DNA of 64,000 nucleotides from Roseburia hominis. GTDB taxonomy: Bacteria; Bacillota; Clostridia; Lachnospirales; Lachnospiraceae. Under the pieces are notes generated by a model. It was given only the letters and a program-made list of their open reading frames with translations. It did not search any database and was not told the DNA's origin. Where the stretch lies: assembly GCF_021531695.1 (NCBI RefSeq), contig NZ_JADYUI010000010.1, positions 1 to 64,000 on the forward strand, given 5' to 3'. A program made the translations under genes and the position numbers. Shown here piece after piece: positions 14,595 to 23,649 of the stretch (positions are counted from its first letter, which is position 1; every line of letters begins with the position of its first letter).

Positions 14595-17363
14595 CTATCT
14601 AGGTACTTCCACCATTTTATAGGCTTCTACCTGGTCTAACTCCTGAATTTCATTAAATCCGTCAAATACCAGACCACACTCAAAACCTGTTTTTACTTCT
14701 TTTACATCATCTTTAAAACGTTTTAAGGAAGCCAGGTCACCTTCAAAGATCTGCTCGCCCTCTCTTGAAACACGAACCTTACAGCCACGTTCAATCACAC
14801 CATCTAACACATAGGAACCGGCAATTGTACCGACACCGGAAGCCTTGAATAACTGACGGATTTCTGCATGACCTAAAATCTTTTCTTCAAATACCGGATC
14901 TAACATACCCTTCATGGCTGCCTCTACATCCTCAATTGCATTGTAGATGACTTTATATAATCTCACATCAACGCCTTCTCTGTCCGCCGTTAATTTTGCC
15001 TGTGGATCCGGACGGACATTAAATCCGATAATAATCGCATTTGAAGCAGATGCAAGTGTGACGTCAGATTCGTTGATTGCACCAACACCACCATGAATAA
15101 TCTTAACCACAACTTCTTCGTTGGAAAGCTTGGTAAGACTCTGTTTTACTGCTTCTACCGAGCCCTGTACATCGGCTTTTACGATAATATTCAGTTCCTT
15201 GACATTTCCGGACTGAATCTGTGAGAACAAATCGTCCAGAGACATTCTGGAACGTGTTTCTTCCAACAATCTTTCTCTGTCCTGTGAAACATAAGTCTCT
15301 GCGAAATTTCTCGCATCTTTTTCATTATCCATTGCAATAAATGTTTCACCGGCGGACGGTACACTGTTCAATCCGATAATTTCAACCGGCATGGAAGGAC
15401 CTGCTTCTTTTACACGTCTTCCCTTGTCATCCATCATCGCACGTACTTTACCATGCGCACTTCCGCATGCAATCGGTTCTCCGACTTTTAAAGTACCTTT
15501 CTGTACCAATACCGTTGCAACCGCACCACGACCTTTATCCAGTTTTGCTTCAATAACAACACCTCTTGCCTTACGCTTTGGATTTGCCTTTAACTCACAA
15601 ACCTCTGCAGTCAGAAGAATCATTTCAAGCAACTGCTCGATTCCTTCATGGGTATGTGCAGAAACCGGGACAAAAATCGTGCTTCCGCCCCAGTCTTCCG
15701 GAATCAGTTCGTACTCGGAAAGTTCCTGCTTTACACGTTCAATATTTGCACTTGGCTTATCAATTTTATTGATGGCAACAATAATTTCAATTCCGGCTGC
15801 TTTCGCATGACTGATGGCCTCTACCGTCTGTGGCATAACACCATCATCAGCAGCAACGACAAGGATTGCAATATCTGTTGAATTAGCACCACGCATACGC
15901 ATTGCAGTAAATGCCTCATGTCCCGGTGTATCAAGGAATGTGATTTTCTGTCCGTTACATGTGACAACGGATGCACCGATATGCTGTGTAATACCACCGG
16001 CTTCACGGTCTGTTACTTTTGTGGCACGAATCGCATCCAAAAGAGATGTCTTACCATGGTCAACGTGTCCCATTACACATACAACAGGTGGACGCGGAAC
16101 CATCTTGCTTTCGTCTTCTTCGTCCTCTTTTAAAAGCTCTGCAATAACATCAACCTTTTCTTCCGGTTCACAGATGCAGTTAAATTCCAATGCTATTTCT
16201 TCTGCCGTATCATAATCAACATCCTGATTTACCGTAACCATCTGACCTTTTAAGAACAATTTCTTTACGATGGCAGATGCCTGCACTTTCATCTTGTCAG
16301 CAAGTTCTTTTATTGTCATATGCTCAGGAAGTGTAATCGTCTTAATCTCTTCCTCTGCTGCCTTCTGCTGCGGAGTCTGCGGTGTCTGATTCTTCTTCTT
16401 GTGACCGCTGTGTTTTTCAAGATTGACATAATTTTCCTGTTTCTTTCCTAACTTATCATGCTCCTGTTTCTTTCCGTTATTTCTTCTTGCATCTCTGGTA
16501 TCTCTGCTTTCTTTCGTGCGGATTTCATCCGGAGCTGCCTTTATGGCATCTTTATTAAATCTTGAAATTTCCTGCTCTAAATTTCCTCTGGAACGGTCAT
16601 TTCTGCGGTTTCCATCACCTCTGTTGTTGTAACCATTATTTCCATTGGAATTACGGTTATTCTGATAAGAGCGGTTTCCGCCATTATTTCTGTCATTCTG
16701 ATAACGGTTATTATTTCTGTCGTTATTTCTGTCACCGTTTCCGCTTCTTACCGGTCTGTCTCCGGAATTTCTCTGTTCGCGACGTTCTCCCTGTGAACGG
16801 TTTGCGCCGTTTCCTTTGTCATTCTGATAACGGTTATTATTACGTTCTGCCACATTATTTTCCGGTGCAGCTTTCTCCGTCTTTTGTTCTGCTGCTTTTA
16901 CAACCGGTTTTACGCTCTCTTTAACTGCTTCTTTTCCATTATCTTTTACAATTTCTTTTGCTACTTCTTTTGTTGCATCCGGTCTCGCATTCTGCGGGCG
17001 GTTCACATTCGGGCGTACTCCCTTTGTGTGATACCCCTGCTGTTTTCTGGTGCCCATCTGTTTGCTGTTCTGTGGGTTAAATACCGCAGAAATGCTGGCT
17101 TTTTTCTTTGGACGCTCCAAAGGCTTTTCTTCCGAAACTGCCTGTTTTACTTCTTCGTTTTTTAATTCATTCTTTTCTTCTGATTTTATATTCATATCCT
17201 GTGTAGTTTTCCCTTTACTCTTAAATTTATTCCGAACAATCTGTTGTGCAACCTCATCAATGCTGCTGCTGTGGCTGCTTACCGCATGTTCTGTACCGCT
17301 TAAAACATCTATAATTTCCTGGGATTTCAAGTTTAGTTCTTTTGCTAATTCATGTACTCTCAA
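14595..17363 (-). CDS. infB: Translation initiation factor IF-2
   Basis: This GTPase brings initiator tRNA to the 30S subunit and promotes subunit joining. The N-terminal IF2 domain ([19 protein letters not shown]) is followed by a long disordered region (about residues 60-330), with stretches built almost only of Arg, Asn, Gly, Asp and Tyr ([17 protein letters not shown]). The second IF2-N, the GTPase domain ([12 protein letters not shown] near residue 434, [12 protein letters not shown]) and the C-terminal barrels are intact. At 922 aa it is on the long side because of the disordered part. It lies between ylxQ and rbfA in the conserved operon. Confidence 0.97.
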   Translation of the reverse strand: MRVHELAKELNLKSQEIIDVLSGTEHAVSSHSSSIDEVAQQIVRNKFKSKGKTTQDMNIKSEEKNELKNEEVKQAVSEEKPLERPKKKASISAVFNPQNSKQMGTRKQQGYHTKGVRPNVNRPQNARPDATKEVAKEIVKDNGKEAVKESVKPVVKAAEQKTEKAAPENNVAERNNNRYQNDKGNGANRSQGERREQRNSGDRPVRSGNGDRNNDRNNNRYQNDRNNGGNRSYQNNRNSNGNNGYNNRGDGNRRNDRSRGNLEQEISRFNKDAIKAAPDEIRTKESRDTRDARRNNGKKQEHDKLGKKQENYVNLEKHSGHKKKNQTPQTPQQKAAEEEIKTITLPEHMTIKELADKMKVQASAIVKKLFLKGQMVTVNQDVDYDTAEEIALEFNCICEPEEKVDVIAELLKEDEEDESKMVPRPPVVCVMGHVDHGKTSLLDAIRATKVTDREAGGITQHIGASVVTCNGQKITFLDTPGHEAFTAMRMRGANSTDIAILVVAADDGVMPQTVEAISHAKAAGIEIIVAINKIDKPSANIERVKQELSEYELIPEDWGGSTIFVPVSAHTHEGIEQLLEMILLTAEVCELKANPKRKARGVVIEAKLDKGRGAVATVLVQKGTLKVGEPIACGSAHGKVRAMMDDKGRRVKEAGPSMPVEIIGLNSVPSAGETFIAMDNEKDARNFAETYVSQDRERLLEETRSRMSLDDLFSQIQSGNVKELNIIVKADVQGSVEAVKQSLTKLSNEEVVVKIIHGGVGAINESDVTLASASNAIIIGFNVRPDPQAKLTADREGVDVRLYKVIYNAIEDVEAAMKGMLDPVFEEKILGHAEIRQLFKASGVGTIAGSYVLDGVIERGCKVRVSREGEQIFEGDLASLKRFKDDVKEVKTGFECGLVFDGFNEIQELDQVEAYKMVEVPR

Positions 17364-17389
17364 AATAACTCTACCTCCATATTCAGTTG

Positions 17390-17698
17390 TTATGCTAAAT
17401 CCAATTGTTTTCGAATCACCTTTGCAATTCCTTCATCCGTTACTGCAACCGATGCCCGAAACTCCTTTCCTATGCAATGTCCAAGCATTTCCTTTGGTGC
17501 ATATACCGCATACGGAACGTGTCTGAACTCACACATATTCTGAAACTTTTTTTTCGTATTATCCGATGCATCTTCTGCCACGATGACAAGTCTTGCCTTG
17601 CCCTCTTTTACTGCACTTTCCGTGGAAAATTCACCACTTTTTATATTTCCTGACTTTGCGGCGATACCTAACATGGATAAAACCTTATCTGGTTTCAA
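17390..17698 (-). CDS. ylxQ: L7Ae-family ribosomal-associated protein YlxQ
   Basis: This small kink-turn RNA-binding protein of the L7Ae/L30e family is encoded between ylxR and infB in Firmicutes. The sequence [20 protein letters not shown] and [19 protein letters not shown] is typical. I start it at the TTG at 17698, which has GGAG about 10 nt upstream. An upstream ATG would read the ylxR gene out of frame and give unrelated sequence. It then overlaps the end of ylxR by 14 nt, suggesting translational coupling. Length is 102 aa. Its molecular role is not settled. Confidence 0.9.
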   Translation of the reverse strand: MKPDKVLSMLGIAAKSGNIKSGEFSTESAVKEGKARLVIVAEDASDNTKKKFQNMCEFRHVPYAVYAPKEMLGHCIGKEFRASVAVTDEGIAKVIRKQLDLA

Positions 17699-17960
17699 AC
17701 ATTTCCATCTCCTTTTGCAGATTTTCATAGACCTCTGTCGGAACTGCCATCTTAAAAGAACGTTCCAGACCTTTGTTTTTTCTGGCCTTACCAAGACATT
17801 CCACACTCTTACATAAATAAGCTCCCCTGCCGTTCTTTTTCCCGGTTTCATCTAATATGAACTCGTTTTCGGCAGTTTTCAAAACACGAATCAGATTTCT
17901 TTTTTCTTTCATCTCACCGCAGCCAACACAGCGGCGCATTGGAATCTTTTTATTCGTCAT
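17685..17960 (-). CDS. ylxR: YlxR (RnpM) RNA-binding protein
   Basis: YlxR family proteins bind RNA, and recent work names the Bacillus protein RnpM, a modulator of RNase P. The signature IPMRRCVGCGEMKEKRNLIR and NGRGAYLCKSVECLGKARK is present. The ATG at 17960 overlaps the end of nusA by 11 nt; a longer frame adds MRQI with no better ribosome site. It is the third gene of the rimP operon. Confidence 0.92.
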   Translation of the reverse strand: MTNKKIPMRRCVGCGEMKEKRNLIRVLKTAENEFILDETGKKNGRGAYLCKSVECLGKARKNKGLERSFKMAVPTEVYENLQKEMEMFETR

Positions 17961-19107
17961 AATCTGTCTCATTTCCTTCTTTTACGTCGTCTGCAAATTC
18001 CTCATCGTATTCTTCATCATAATCTGCATCTTCGTAGTCATTGACGTAATCCATAAATTCTCCGGACTCTCTTGCCTGGGTCTCGCTCTTAATGTCAATC
18101 TTAAATCCGGTAAGTCTTGCTGCAAGTCTTGCATTCTGGCCTTCTTTACCGATTGCAAGAGATAACTGATAATCCGGCACAACTACTTTTGCTGTTTTTT
18201 CCTCATCATCTGCGATAACGGAAATAACTTTGGCAGGACTTAATGCATTCTCAATTAACATGGCAGGATTTTCGTTCCAGTTAATGATATCGATTTTTTC
18301 TCCGCGAAGCTCATTTACAATCGCATTTACTCTGGCACCATTCATACCGACACATGCACCTACCGGATCAACATCTTCATCGTTAGACCATACGGCAATC
18401 TTCGTTCTGCTGCCGGCTTCTCTCGCAATACTTTTAATTTCAACAATTCCGTCTTTTACTTCTGTAACTTCAGACTCAAACAGGCGTTTTACCAATTCCG
18501 GATGTGTTCTTGAAACCAATACCTTCGGTCCCTTTGGTGTTGATTTTACTTCCAGAATATAGACCTTAATACGCTCTGTCGGCTGGAATACTTCATTTTT
18601 GACCTGCTCATTCTCGGTAAGCATGGCATCTACTTTTCCGAGGTTAATACTGATATTCTTTCCAACATAACGCTGCACCACACCGGTAACAACGTCTTTT
18701 TCCATACTGTAATACTCGCTGTAAAGAACTTTTCTTTCCTCTTCACGAATCTTTTGTAAAATTACATTTTTCGCATTCTGCGTGGCGATACGACCAAATT
18801 CTTTGGATTTTACTTCAATATTAACAATATCGCCTACTTCGTATTTGGAATCTTCCATTTTCGCATTGGCAAGGCTGATCTCCGTGCATGGATCACTTAC
18901 AACCTCAACAACCGTTTTTTCCTGAAATACATGATATTCACAAGTCTCAGGATTGATGTTTACTTTTATATTGTCTGATTTTCCAAAATGATTCTTGCAT
19001 GCAGTAAGTAAGGAATTTTCAATCGCCTCAAGCAATGTCTCCTTTGGGATACTTTTTTCCTTTTCTATTACATTTAACGCCTCTAATAACTCATTGTTAC
19101 TACTCAT
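17950..19107 (-). CDS. nusA: Transcription termination/antitermination factor NusA
   Basis: NusA binds RNA polymerase and nascent RNA and controls pausing and termination. Order of domains: an N-terminal RNAP-binding domain, S1 ([20 protein letters not shown] region), KH1 ([18 protein letters not shown]) and KH2 ([18 protein letters not shown]). The last 25 residues are a very acidic tail ([17 protein letters not shown]), and the E. coli-type C-terminal repeats are absent, as usual in Firmicutes. At 385 aa it is of normal length. It lies 40 nt after rimP. Confidence 0.97.
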   Translation of the reverse strand: MSSNNELLEALNVIEKEKSIPKETLLEAIENSLLTACKNHFGKSDNIKVNINPETCEYHVFQEKTVVEVVSDPCTEISLANAKMEDSKYEVGDIVNIEVKSKEFGRIATQNAKNVILQKIREEERKVLYSEYYSMEKDVVTGVVQRYVGKNISINLGKVDAMLTENEQVKNEVFQPTERIKVYILEVKSTPKGPKVLVSRTHPELVKRLFESEVTEVKDGIVEIKSIAREAGSRTKIAVWSNDEDVDPVGACVGMNGARVNAIVNELRGEKIDIINWNENPAMLIENALSPAKVISVIADDEEKTAKVVVPDYQLSLAIGKEGQNARLAARLTGFKIDIKSETQARESGEFMDYVNDYEDADYDEEYDEEFADDVKEGNETDYDE

Positions 19108-19147
19108 TGTTTTTTTATCCTCCTACACTCTTTGTTGTTATTGTACG

Positions 19148-19615
19148 CTAAAAATCAAATGCCAATCGAATCAATGCGATTTCCGCTTTGGTAAATTTCA
19201 TTTCTTCTTCCTCATCGGTTACAATGGTGACGGAATCTGCATCATACGCTTTTAATACACCATAAAACTCTTTTTCATGGTTAATCGGGCGATAGGTGCG
19301 GATTTCCAAACGTTTTCCCATACTTCTGATATAATCTTTTTCCTTTTTTAAAGGTCTGCCAAGGCCGGGAGAACTCACTTCAAAGATATAAGAACCATCG
19401 ATATAATCTTCTCTGTCTAATATTTCATTCATCTTACGGCTTACATCTTCACAGTCATTGACGGTAATCCCGCCTTCTTTGTCAATGTATGCGCGAAGAT
19501 ACCAGGTACCGCCTTCCTTTACGTATTCCACATCTACTAATTCAAAATGGAATTCATCAAGAATCGGTAAGATCAGTTCTTCCGTCTTTGCTTCATAGAT
19601 TTCTTTTTTTGTCAT
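19148..19615 (-). CDS. rimP: Ribosome maturation factor RimP
   Basis: RimP is needed for 30S subunit maturation. The 155-aa protein has the typical LVDVEYVKEGGTWYLRAYID, then GITVNDCEDVSRKMNEILD, YIFEVSSPGLGRPLK and a C-terminal Sm-like domain. It is the first gene of the nusA-infB operon, behind a promoter (19749-19777) and a leader with a 10-bp hairpin. Confidence 0.96.
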   Translation of the reverse strand: MTKKEIYEAKTEELILPILDEFHFELVDVEYVKEGGTWYLRAYIDKEGGITVNDCEDVSRKMNEILDREDYIDGSYIFEVSSPGLGRPLKKEKDYIRSMGKRLEIRTYRPINHEKEFYGVLKAYDADSVTIVTDEEEEMKFTKAEIALIRLAFDF

Positions 19616-19693
19616 ACTTCACCATCCTTAAAACTCACAAGCTTCGAAAACATCTAAAACTTCTTTTTCCCTATAACTTATCTTAAACGTGAA

Positions 19694-19721
19694 TTGAGAG
19701 TGGACGTTTGCCCACTCTCAA
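19694..19721 (-). promoter_or_regulatory. Leader hairpin upstream of rimP
   Basis: A perfect 10-bp stem, TTGAGAGTGG (19694-19703) with CCACTCTCAA (19712-19721), and an 8-nt loop lie in the 5' leader of the rimP operon. No T-run follows, so it is not a terminator. It may be a regulatory or stabilising element; leaders before rimP are structured in several bacteria. Confidence 0.55.
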
Positions 19722-19748
19722 AGTCATAGTCATCGTGTTATCTTAATT

Positions 19749-19777
19749 ACTATAGCACTTCTTTCCATGGAATGCAA
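19749..19777 (-). promoter_or_regulatory. Promoter of the rimP-nusA-infB operon
   Basis: On the minus strand, TTGCAT (19772-19777), 17 nt, and TATAGT (19749-19754), downstream of the tRNA terminators. Confidence 0.65.
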
Positions 19778-19803
19778 CTGTTTTCGAGGAATTTCCGGTA
19801 TAA

Positions 19804-19832
19804 CAAAAAAACACTGTCATAAAACAGTGTCT
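19804..19832 (-). terminator. Terminator after tRNA-Glu
   Basis: The stem ACACTG/CAGTGT with a TTTTTTT run on the minus strand. A related, weaker hairpin with a similar loop lies just upstream (about 19846-19864), giving a tandem pair. Confidence 0.7.
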
Positions 19833-19865
19833 TTCGCGGGTTGGGCTGTCATAAAAAACAGTCAG

Positions 19866-19937
19866 CAGTTCGTACGGGAATCGAACCCGTGATTCCGCCG
19901 TGAGAGGGCGGCGTCTTAACCTCTTGACCAACGAACC
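19866..19937 (-). tRNA. tRNA-Glu, anticodon CUC
   Basis: A 72-nt cloverleaf on the minus strand has the acceptor GGTTCGT/ACGAACT, a G1-U72 wobble and G73. The anticodon stem CCGCC/GGCGG has loop CTCTCAC, which puts CTC at positions 34-36. The T-arm is CACGGGTTCGATTCCCGT-like. CCA is not encoded. The CUC anticodon reads GAG only. It has its own promoter and terminator. Confidence 0.92.
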
Positions 19938-19944
19938 GTGTATT

Positions 19945-19973
19945 ACTATACCATACAGATTTTATAATTACAA
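19945..19973 (-). promoter_or_regulatory. tRNA-Glu promoter
   Basis: On the minus strand, TTGTAA (19968-19973), 17 nt, and TATAGT (19945-19950), 7 nt before the mature 5' end. Confidence 0.65.
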
Positions 19974-20071
19974 GTGTTTTTTTGAAATTTTTTTACTTTT
20001 TTTAATTTTATAAATTTATAAGAAATCTTATGTTGTTACAATAATACGCTTATTCTGCTCTTTTGCCACAG

Positions 20072-20110
20072 AAAAAAAGCCGGGAATAACAACCTGTTCC
20101 CGACTTTTTT
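20072..20110 (-). terminator. galE terminator
   Basis: A strong stem, AAAAAAGTCGGGAA with TTCCCGGCTTTTTT on the minus strand (arms 20097-20110 and 20073-20086), ends in a T-run 14 nt after the galE stop. Confidence 0.88.
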
Positions 20111-20123
20111 ACTATTCAAAATA

Positions 20124-21140
20124 TTAATCCTCATATCCATTCGGATTATTTTTCTGCCAATTCCAGGAATCCCTGCACATTTCTTTGATTCCGTATTTTG
20201 CCTCCCAGCCAAGTTCCTTCTTTGCTTTGGTTGCATCTGAATAGCAGGTTGCAATATCTCCCGCACGTCTTGGTTTGATGACATATGGAATCTTGATATC
20301 ATTTGCCTCTTCAAAGTTCTTTACGATATCAAGAACAGAATATCCCTGACCGGTTCCTAAATTATAAATACAAAGTCCTGCCTTTTCTTCAATCTTCTTT
20401 AAGGCTTTTACATGACCAACAGCAAGGTCAACGACATGGATATAATCCCTTACTCCCGTTCCATCCGGTGTATCGTAGTCATTTCCAAATACTCCGAGCT
20501 CTTTTAACTTTCCAACTGCAACCTGAGTAATATACGGCATCAGATTATTCGGAATTCCATTTGGATTCTCTCCCATCAATCCCGACGGATGTGCACCAAT
20601 CGGATTAAAATAACGAAGCAAAATCACATTCCATTCCGGATCTGCTTTTTGCATATCGGTTAAGATCTGCTCTAACATGGATTTGGTCCATCCGTAAGGA
20701 TTCGTACACTGTCCTTTCGGGCATTCCTCTGTAATCGGAATGATTGCCGGATCGCCGTAAACCGTTGCAGAAGATGAAAAAATGATGTTTTTGCAGTTAT
20801 GCTTTCTCATCACATCTGTCAGCGTCAAAGTTCCTGAAATATTGTTGTTATAATATTCCCAAGGCTTTTCTACCGACTCGCCCACTGCCTTTAATCCTGC
20901 AAAATGAATACAACTGTCAATGTTTTCTTTCTCAAATACTTCGTTTAATCTTTCCCGGTCTAAGATGTCCCCCTTATAGAAAGTAACCTTTTTCCCGGTA
21001 ATCTGTTCTACACGCTCTAAAGATTTCTCACTGGAATTACTGAGATTATCATATACTACAACCTCATATCCTGCATTTAAAAGCTCTACGCAGGTATGAC
21101 TTCCGATATAACCTGCACCACCCGTTACTAAAATTGCCAT
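20124..21140 (-). CDS. galE: UDP-glucose 4-epimerase
   Basis: GalE interconverts UDP-glucose and UDP-galactose, for the Leloir pathway and for envelope sugars. The NAD-binding motif is [12 protein letters not shown] at residues 5-16. The catalytic Ser/Tyr/Lys set is in FSSSATVYG and [11 protein letters not shown] (Tyr near 149). At 338 aa it is full length. It is a single gene with its own terminator. A divergent AraC-type regulator starts 146 bp away and could control it, although other Leloir genes are not nearby. Confidence 0.96.
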   Translation of the reverse strand: MAILVTGGAGYIGSHTCVELLNAGYEVVVYDNLSNSSEKSLERVEQITGKKVTFYKGDILDRERLNEVFEKENIDSCIHFAGLKAVGESVEKPWEYYNNNISGTLTLTDVMRKHNCKNIIFSSSATVYGDPAIIPITEECPKGQCTNPYGWTKSMLEQILTDMQKADPEWNVILLRYFNPIGAHPSGLMGENPNGIPNNLMPYITQVAVGKLKELGVFGNDYDTPDGTGVRDYIHVVDLAVGHVKALKKIEEKAGLCIYNLGTGQGYSVLDIVKNFEEANDIKIPYVIKPRRAGDIATCYSDATKAKKELGWEAKYGIKEMCRDSWNWQKNNPNGYED

Positions 21141-21231
21141 ACGAACATCTCCTTTTCTTTTTTCTGTAATTAGTGTATCGCACTTTTTCCCATAAGTATA
21201 TATTGAAATGTATATTAAATATGTAATTATG

Positions 21232-21259
21232 TTGCATTTGTCTTTTTTATGTTTATAAT
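21232..21259 (+). promoter_or_regulatory. Promoter of the AraC-family gene
   Basis: TTGCAT (21232-21237), 16 nt, and TATAAT (21254-21259) on the plus strand, in the divergent region with galE. Confidence 0.6.
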
Positions 21260-21286
21260 TAATAATAAAAAAGATGAGGATTTTTT

Positions 21287-22144
21287 ATGATACAAAATAA
21301 TAAAAATAATGACAAAAATAATTATAAAAACTCATATAAAGTAACAGAAAAAGAACTTGTATCCCTGTCTGTTTATAATGTAGGCTTTCAAAAATGTGAT
21401 GCACTTTACCAGTGGGGACCGGGTATCCGGGATCATTATCTCATCCATTACGTCATTTCAGGAGAAGGAACCTATGAGGTCAAAGGAAAAAGTTTTCATC
21501 TGCATGCCGGAGATACCTTTTTAGTCTATCCGAATACGGAAGTGACTTATTTTGCAGACCAGAAAAATCCATGGGAATACTGCTGGGTCGGCTTTACCGG
21601 AAGCGATGCTTCTATTATTTTAAATGCCACAGATTTCACCAGGGATCATCCTGTTATTTTTAACACTCCCATGGGAGAAGATATCAAAAGGGAATTTCTT
21701 CATATTTATGATGCAAGGGGAAACGAATTCAAGCATGCAGTTGAGATGACCGGGCGTCTTTATACTGCCCTCGCACTTTTCATGCATTCTGCAACGCAAA
21801 GCCACACCCGCACTTCCACAAACCAATATGTCCAGAAAGGAATTGAATTCATTTCGGCTAATTATTCTTATCCCATCAGTATTGAAGACATTGCCTCTTA
21901 TGTGGGATTGAGCCGGAGCCATCTGTTCCGCTCCTTTGAACAGGTATTAGGGCAGTCTCCGAAGGAATATCTGACCGATTTTCGCATGAAACAGGCCTGC
22001 TACCTTTTAGAACATTCCGAGCTTTCCATCACCGCAATTGCTATTTCCGTCGGTTTTGATAACAGCCTGTATTTTTCCAAAACATTTCATAAAAGGAAAG
22101 GCATGTCTCCGAAAGAATACCGCTTCTCTTTGGAAAAACATTAA
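21287..22144 (+). CDS. AraC-family transcriptional regulator
   Basis: A 285-aa regulator with an N-terminal cupin-like sensor domain (IHYVISGEGTYEVKGKSFHL then HAGDTFLVYPNTEV) and a C-terminal pair of AraC helix-turn-helices (ISIEDIASYVGLSRSHLFRS and ITAIAISVGFDNSLYFSKTF). The architecture is that of sugar-responsive activators of the RafR/MsmR kind; the inducer cannot be told from sequence. The first 18 residues are unusual, almost only Asn, Lys, Asp and Tyr. The ATG at 21287 follows GAGG. It is divergent from galE and convergent with rplT. Confidence 0.9.
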   Translation: MIQNNKNNDKNNYKNSYKVTEKELVSLSVYNVGFQKCDALYQWGPGIRDHYLIHYVISGEGTYEVKGKSFHLHAGDTFLVYPNTEVTYFADQKNPWEYCWVGFTGSDASIILNATDFTRDHPVIFNTPMGEDIKREFLHIYDARGNEFKHAVEMTGRLYTALALFMHSATQSHTRTSTNQYVQKGIEFISANYSYPISIEDIASYVGLSRSHLFRSFEQVLGQSPKEYLTDFRMKQACYLLEHSELSITAIAISVGFDNSLYFSKTFHKRKGMSPKEYRFSLEKH

Positions 22145-22187
22145 AAAAATCCCCTTATGAACACATCTTGTCCATAAAGGGATTTTA
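22145..22187. terminator. Bidirectional terminator between araC-type gene and rplT
   Basis: AATCCCCTTATG pairs with CATAAAGGGATT, flanked by A- and T-runs, so it can serve both convergent genes. Confidence 0.8.
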
Positions 22188-22216
22188 TCTTCTGCAACCA
22201 GTGTAGTGTATCCGTC

Positions 22217-22573
22217 TTATGCTAATTTTGCTTTTGCTGTCTCAACTAATGCTGTAAATGCTTCTGCATCATTCACTGCCAATTCTGCTAACATTTTACG
22301 GTTCATTTCAACACCAGCTAATTTTAAACCATACATAAATTTGCTGTAAGAAAGTCCGTTCATTCTTGCTGCTGCATTGATACGTGCAATCCATAACTGT
22401 CTGAACTGTCTCTTTCTTTCTTTTCTACCTGCGTAAGAACTTGTGAGGGCTCTCATAACAGACTGTTTAGCAACTCTGTACTGCTTAGATCTTGCGCCTC
22501 TGTATCCTTTTGCTAATTTTAATGTTCTATTATGTTTTTTCTTGGCACCTAAACCGCCTTTAACTCTTGCCAT
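22217..22573 (-). CDS. rplT: 50S ribosomal protein L20
   Basis: L20 binds 23S rRNA early in large-subunit assembly and also represses its own operon. The 118-aa protein has the standard [20 protein letters not shown] start and [18 protein letters not shown]. It is the last gene of infC-rpmI-rplT, 25 nt after rpmI, and is followed by a terminator. The upstream leader contains the L20-type attenuator. Confidence 0.98.
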   Translation of the reverse strand: MARVKGGLGAKKKHNRTLKLAKGYRGARSKQYRVAKQSVMRALTSSYAGRKERKRQFRQLWIARINAAARMNGLSYSKFMYGLKLAGVEMNRKMLAELAVNDAEAFTALVETAKAKLA

Positions 22574-22598
22574 GAATCTATTCCTCCTTCACTTATTC

Positions 22599-22796
22599 CT
22601 ATAAATATGGTAAAATCTTTTTCATATTTGTAACATTTGTTGCATCAACCATAGCCGGTTTTCTAAGATTTCTCTTATTCTTAGTTGTTTTCTTTGTTAA
22701 AATATGTCTTCTGTAAGCTTTATTTCTCTTTAATTTTCCTGTTCCTGTTGCTTTGAAACGCTTTGCAGCGGCTCTGTTTGTTTTCATTTTTGGCAT
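22599..22796 (-). CDS. rpmI: 50S ribosomal protein L35
   Basis: A 65-aa basic large-subunit protein with the typical [20 protein letters not shown] start. It is the middle gene of the infC-rpmI-rplT operon, 24 nt after infC, with an AAAGGAGGAA-type site. Confidence 0.97.
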   Translation of the reverse strand: MPKMKTNRAAAKRFKATGTGKLKRNKAYRRHILTKKTTKNKRNLRKPAMVDATNVTNMKKILPYL

Positions 22797-22820
22797 TTTA
22801 TGTTCCTCCTTTAAAATAAG

Positions 22821-23327
22821 TTATTTTTTCTCTGCCAACACCATACTAATGCTTCTTCCTTCAACCTTAGGTGCTTTCTCCACGACTGCTACATCTTCCA
22901 GTTGTTCCGCAAAGTCATCCAGGATGTGTTTACTGCTCTGCATATGAGCCATTTCTCTTCCGCGGAAACGTAACGTGATTTTCACTTTATTTCCTTTGGA
23001 AATAAATTTCTTTGTAGCATTGATTTTGGTGTTCAAATCATTGGTCTCGATATTCGGTGATAAACGGATTTCTTTTAACTCAACCGTCTTCTGCTTTTTC
23101 TTTGCTTCTTTTTCTTTTCTTGCAAGCTCGTATCTGTATTTACCGTAATCGATAATCTTACATACCGGCGGCTTTGCAGTCGGAGCAATCTTAACAAGGT
23201 CAAGTTCTGCTTCCTGTGCCAGCTTATAAGCATCTCTCGCTGACATGATTCCAAGCTGTTCTCCGTTCTCTCCAATTAAACGAACCTCTTTGTCTCTGAT
23301 TTGTTCGTTGATCATTAACTCGCTAAT
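22821..23327 (-). CDS. infC: Translation initiation factor IF-3, with AUU start codon
   Basis: IF-3 binds the 30S subunit and checks the initiator tRNA and start codon. The N-domain (NEQIRDKEVRLIGENGEQLG) and C-domain (KGNKVKITLRFRGREMAHMQ) are complete. The start is most likely ATT at 23325-23327: GGAGGTG lies exactly 7 nt upstream, and the protein then begins (M)SELMINEQIRD like its relatives. The nearest ATG is 4 codons later, too far from that site. A rare AUU start is a conserved feature of infC in E. coli and Bacillus and lets IF-3 repress its own translation. It is the first gene of infC-rpmI-rplT. Confidence 0.93.
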   Translation of the reverse strand: MSELMINEQIRDKEVRLIGENGEQLGIMSARDAYKLAQEAELDLVKIAPTAKPPVCKIIDYGKYRYELARKEKEAKKKQKTVELKEIRLSPNIETNDLNTKINATKKFISKGNKVKITLRFRGREMAHMQSSKHILDDFAEQLEDVAVVEKAPKVEGRSISMVLAEKK

Positions 23328-23360
23328 GGTCGTACACCTCCAAAATATCATATTTTATAC

Positions 23361-23488
23361 AAAAAATGTGGATAGGCAGGCTATCCACAATCAAATGATT
23401 CGCTCATCACGTTCTCATACTATAAACCATAGTCACGTAATTGTGCTAAGGTGAGAGTGGATATACTCTACTTTCTTTTCCAACAACT
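23361..23488 (-). ncRNA. L20-type leader with attenuator upstream of infC
   Basis: The leader of about 130 nt runs from the promoter at 23494-23522. It ends in an intrinsic terminator: stem TGTGGATAG (23367-23375)/CTATCCACA (23381-23389) and a T-run (23361-23366), just before the infC ribosome site. Upstream blocks such as CACTCTCACC and ACGTGA..TCACGT-like segments can form alternative pairings. In low-GC Firmicutes the infC operon is controlled by L20 binding such a leader; the assignment rests on position and terminator. Confidence 0.75.
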
Positions 23489-23493
23489 CTGTT

Positions 23494-23522
23494 AGAATAA
23501 CACATCTTTCTTTCTTCGTCAA
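23494..23522 (-). promoter_or_regulatory. infC operon promoter
   Basis: On the minus strand, TTGACG (23517-23522), 17 nt, and TATTCT (23494-23499). Confidence 0.7.
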
Positions 23523-23555
23523 GGCTTTTTTTCACATTTATCTCTGCTTTATGCT

Positions 23556-23584
23556 TTGACACAAAAATCTTTTTTGCGTATACT
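23556..23584 (+). promoter_or_regulatory. Promoter of the PHP phosphoesterase gene
   Basis: On the plus strand, a perfect TTGACA (23556-23561), 17 nt, and TATACT (23579-23584). Confidence 0.75.
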
Positions 23585-23649
23585 TAGTCTATCATAAAAC
23601 AGGATAAAATAGCAATAGAAATATAAAATAGATAGGAAAGGATTTTATT

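Noticed and set aside
16562-17526. Several plus-strand frames opposite the infB low-complexity region
   Set aside because: They follow the repetitive base composition of infB and lack start signals.
19743-19931. 62-codon minus-strand frame across tRNA-Glu and its terminators
   Set aside because: It is a read-through of the tRNA gene and hairpins; no ribosome site or homology.
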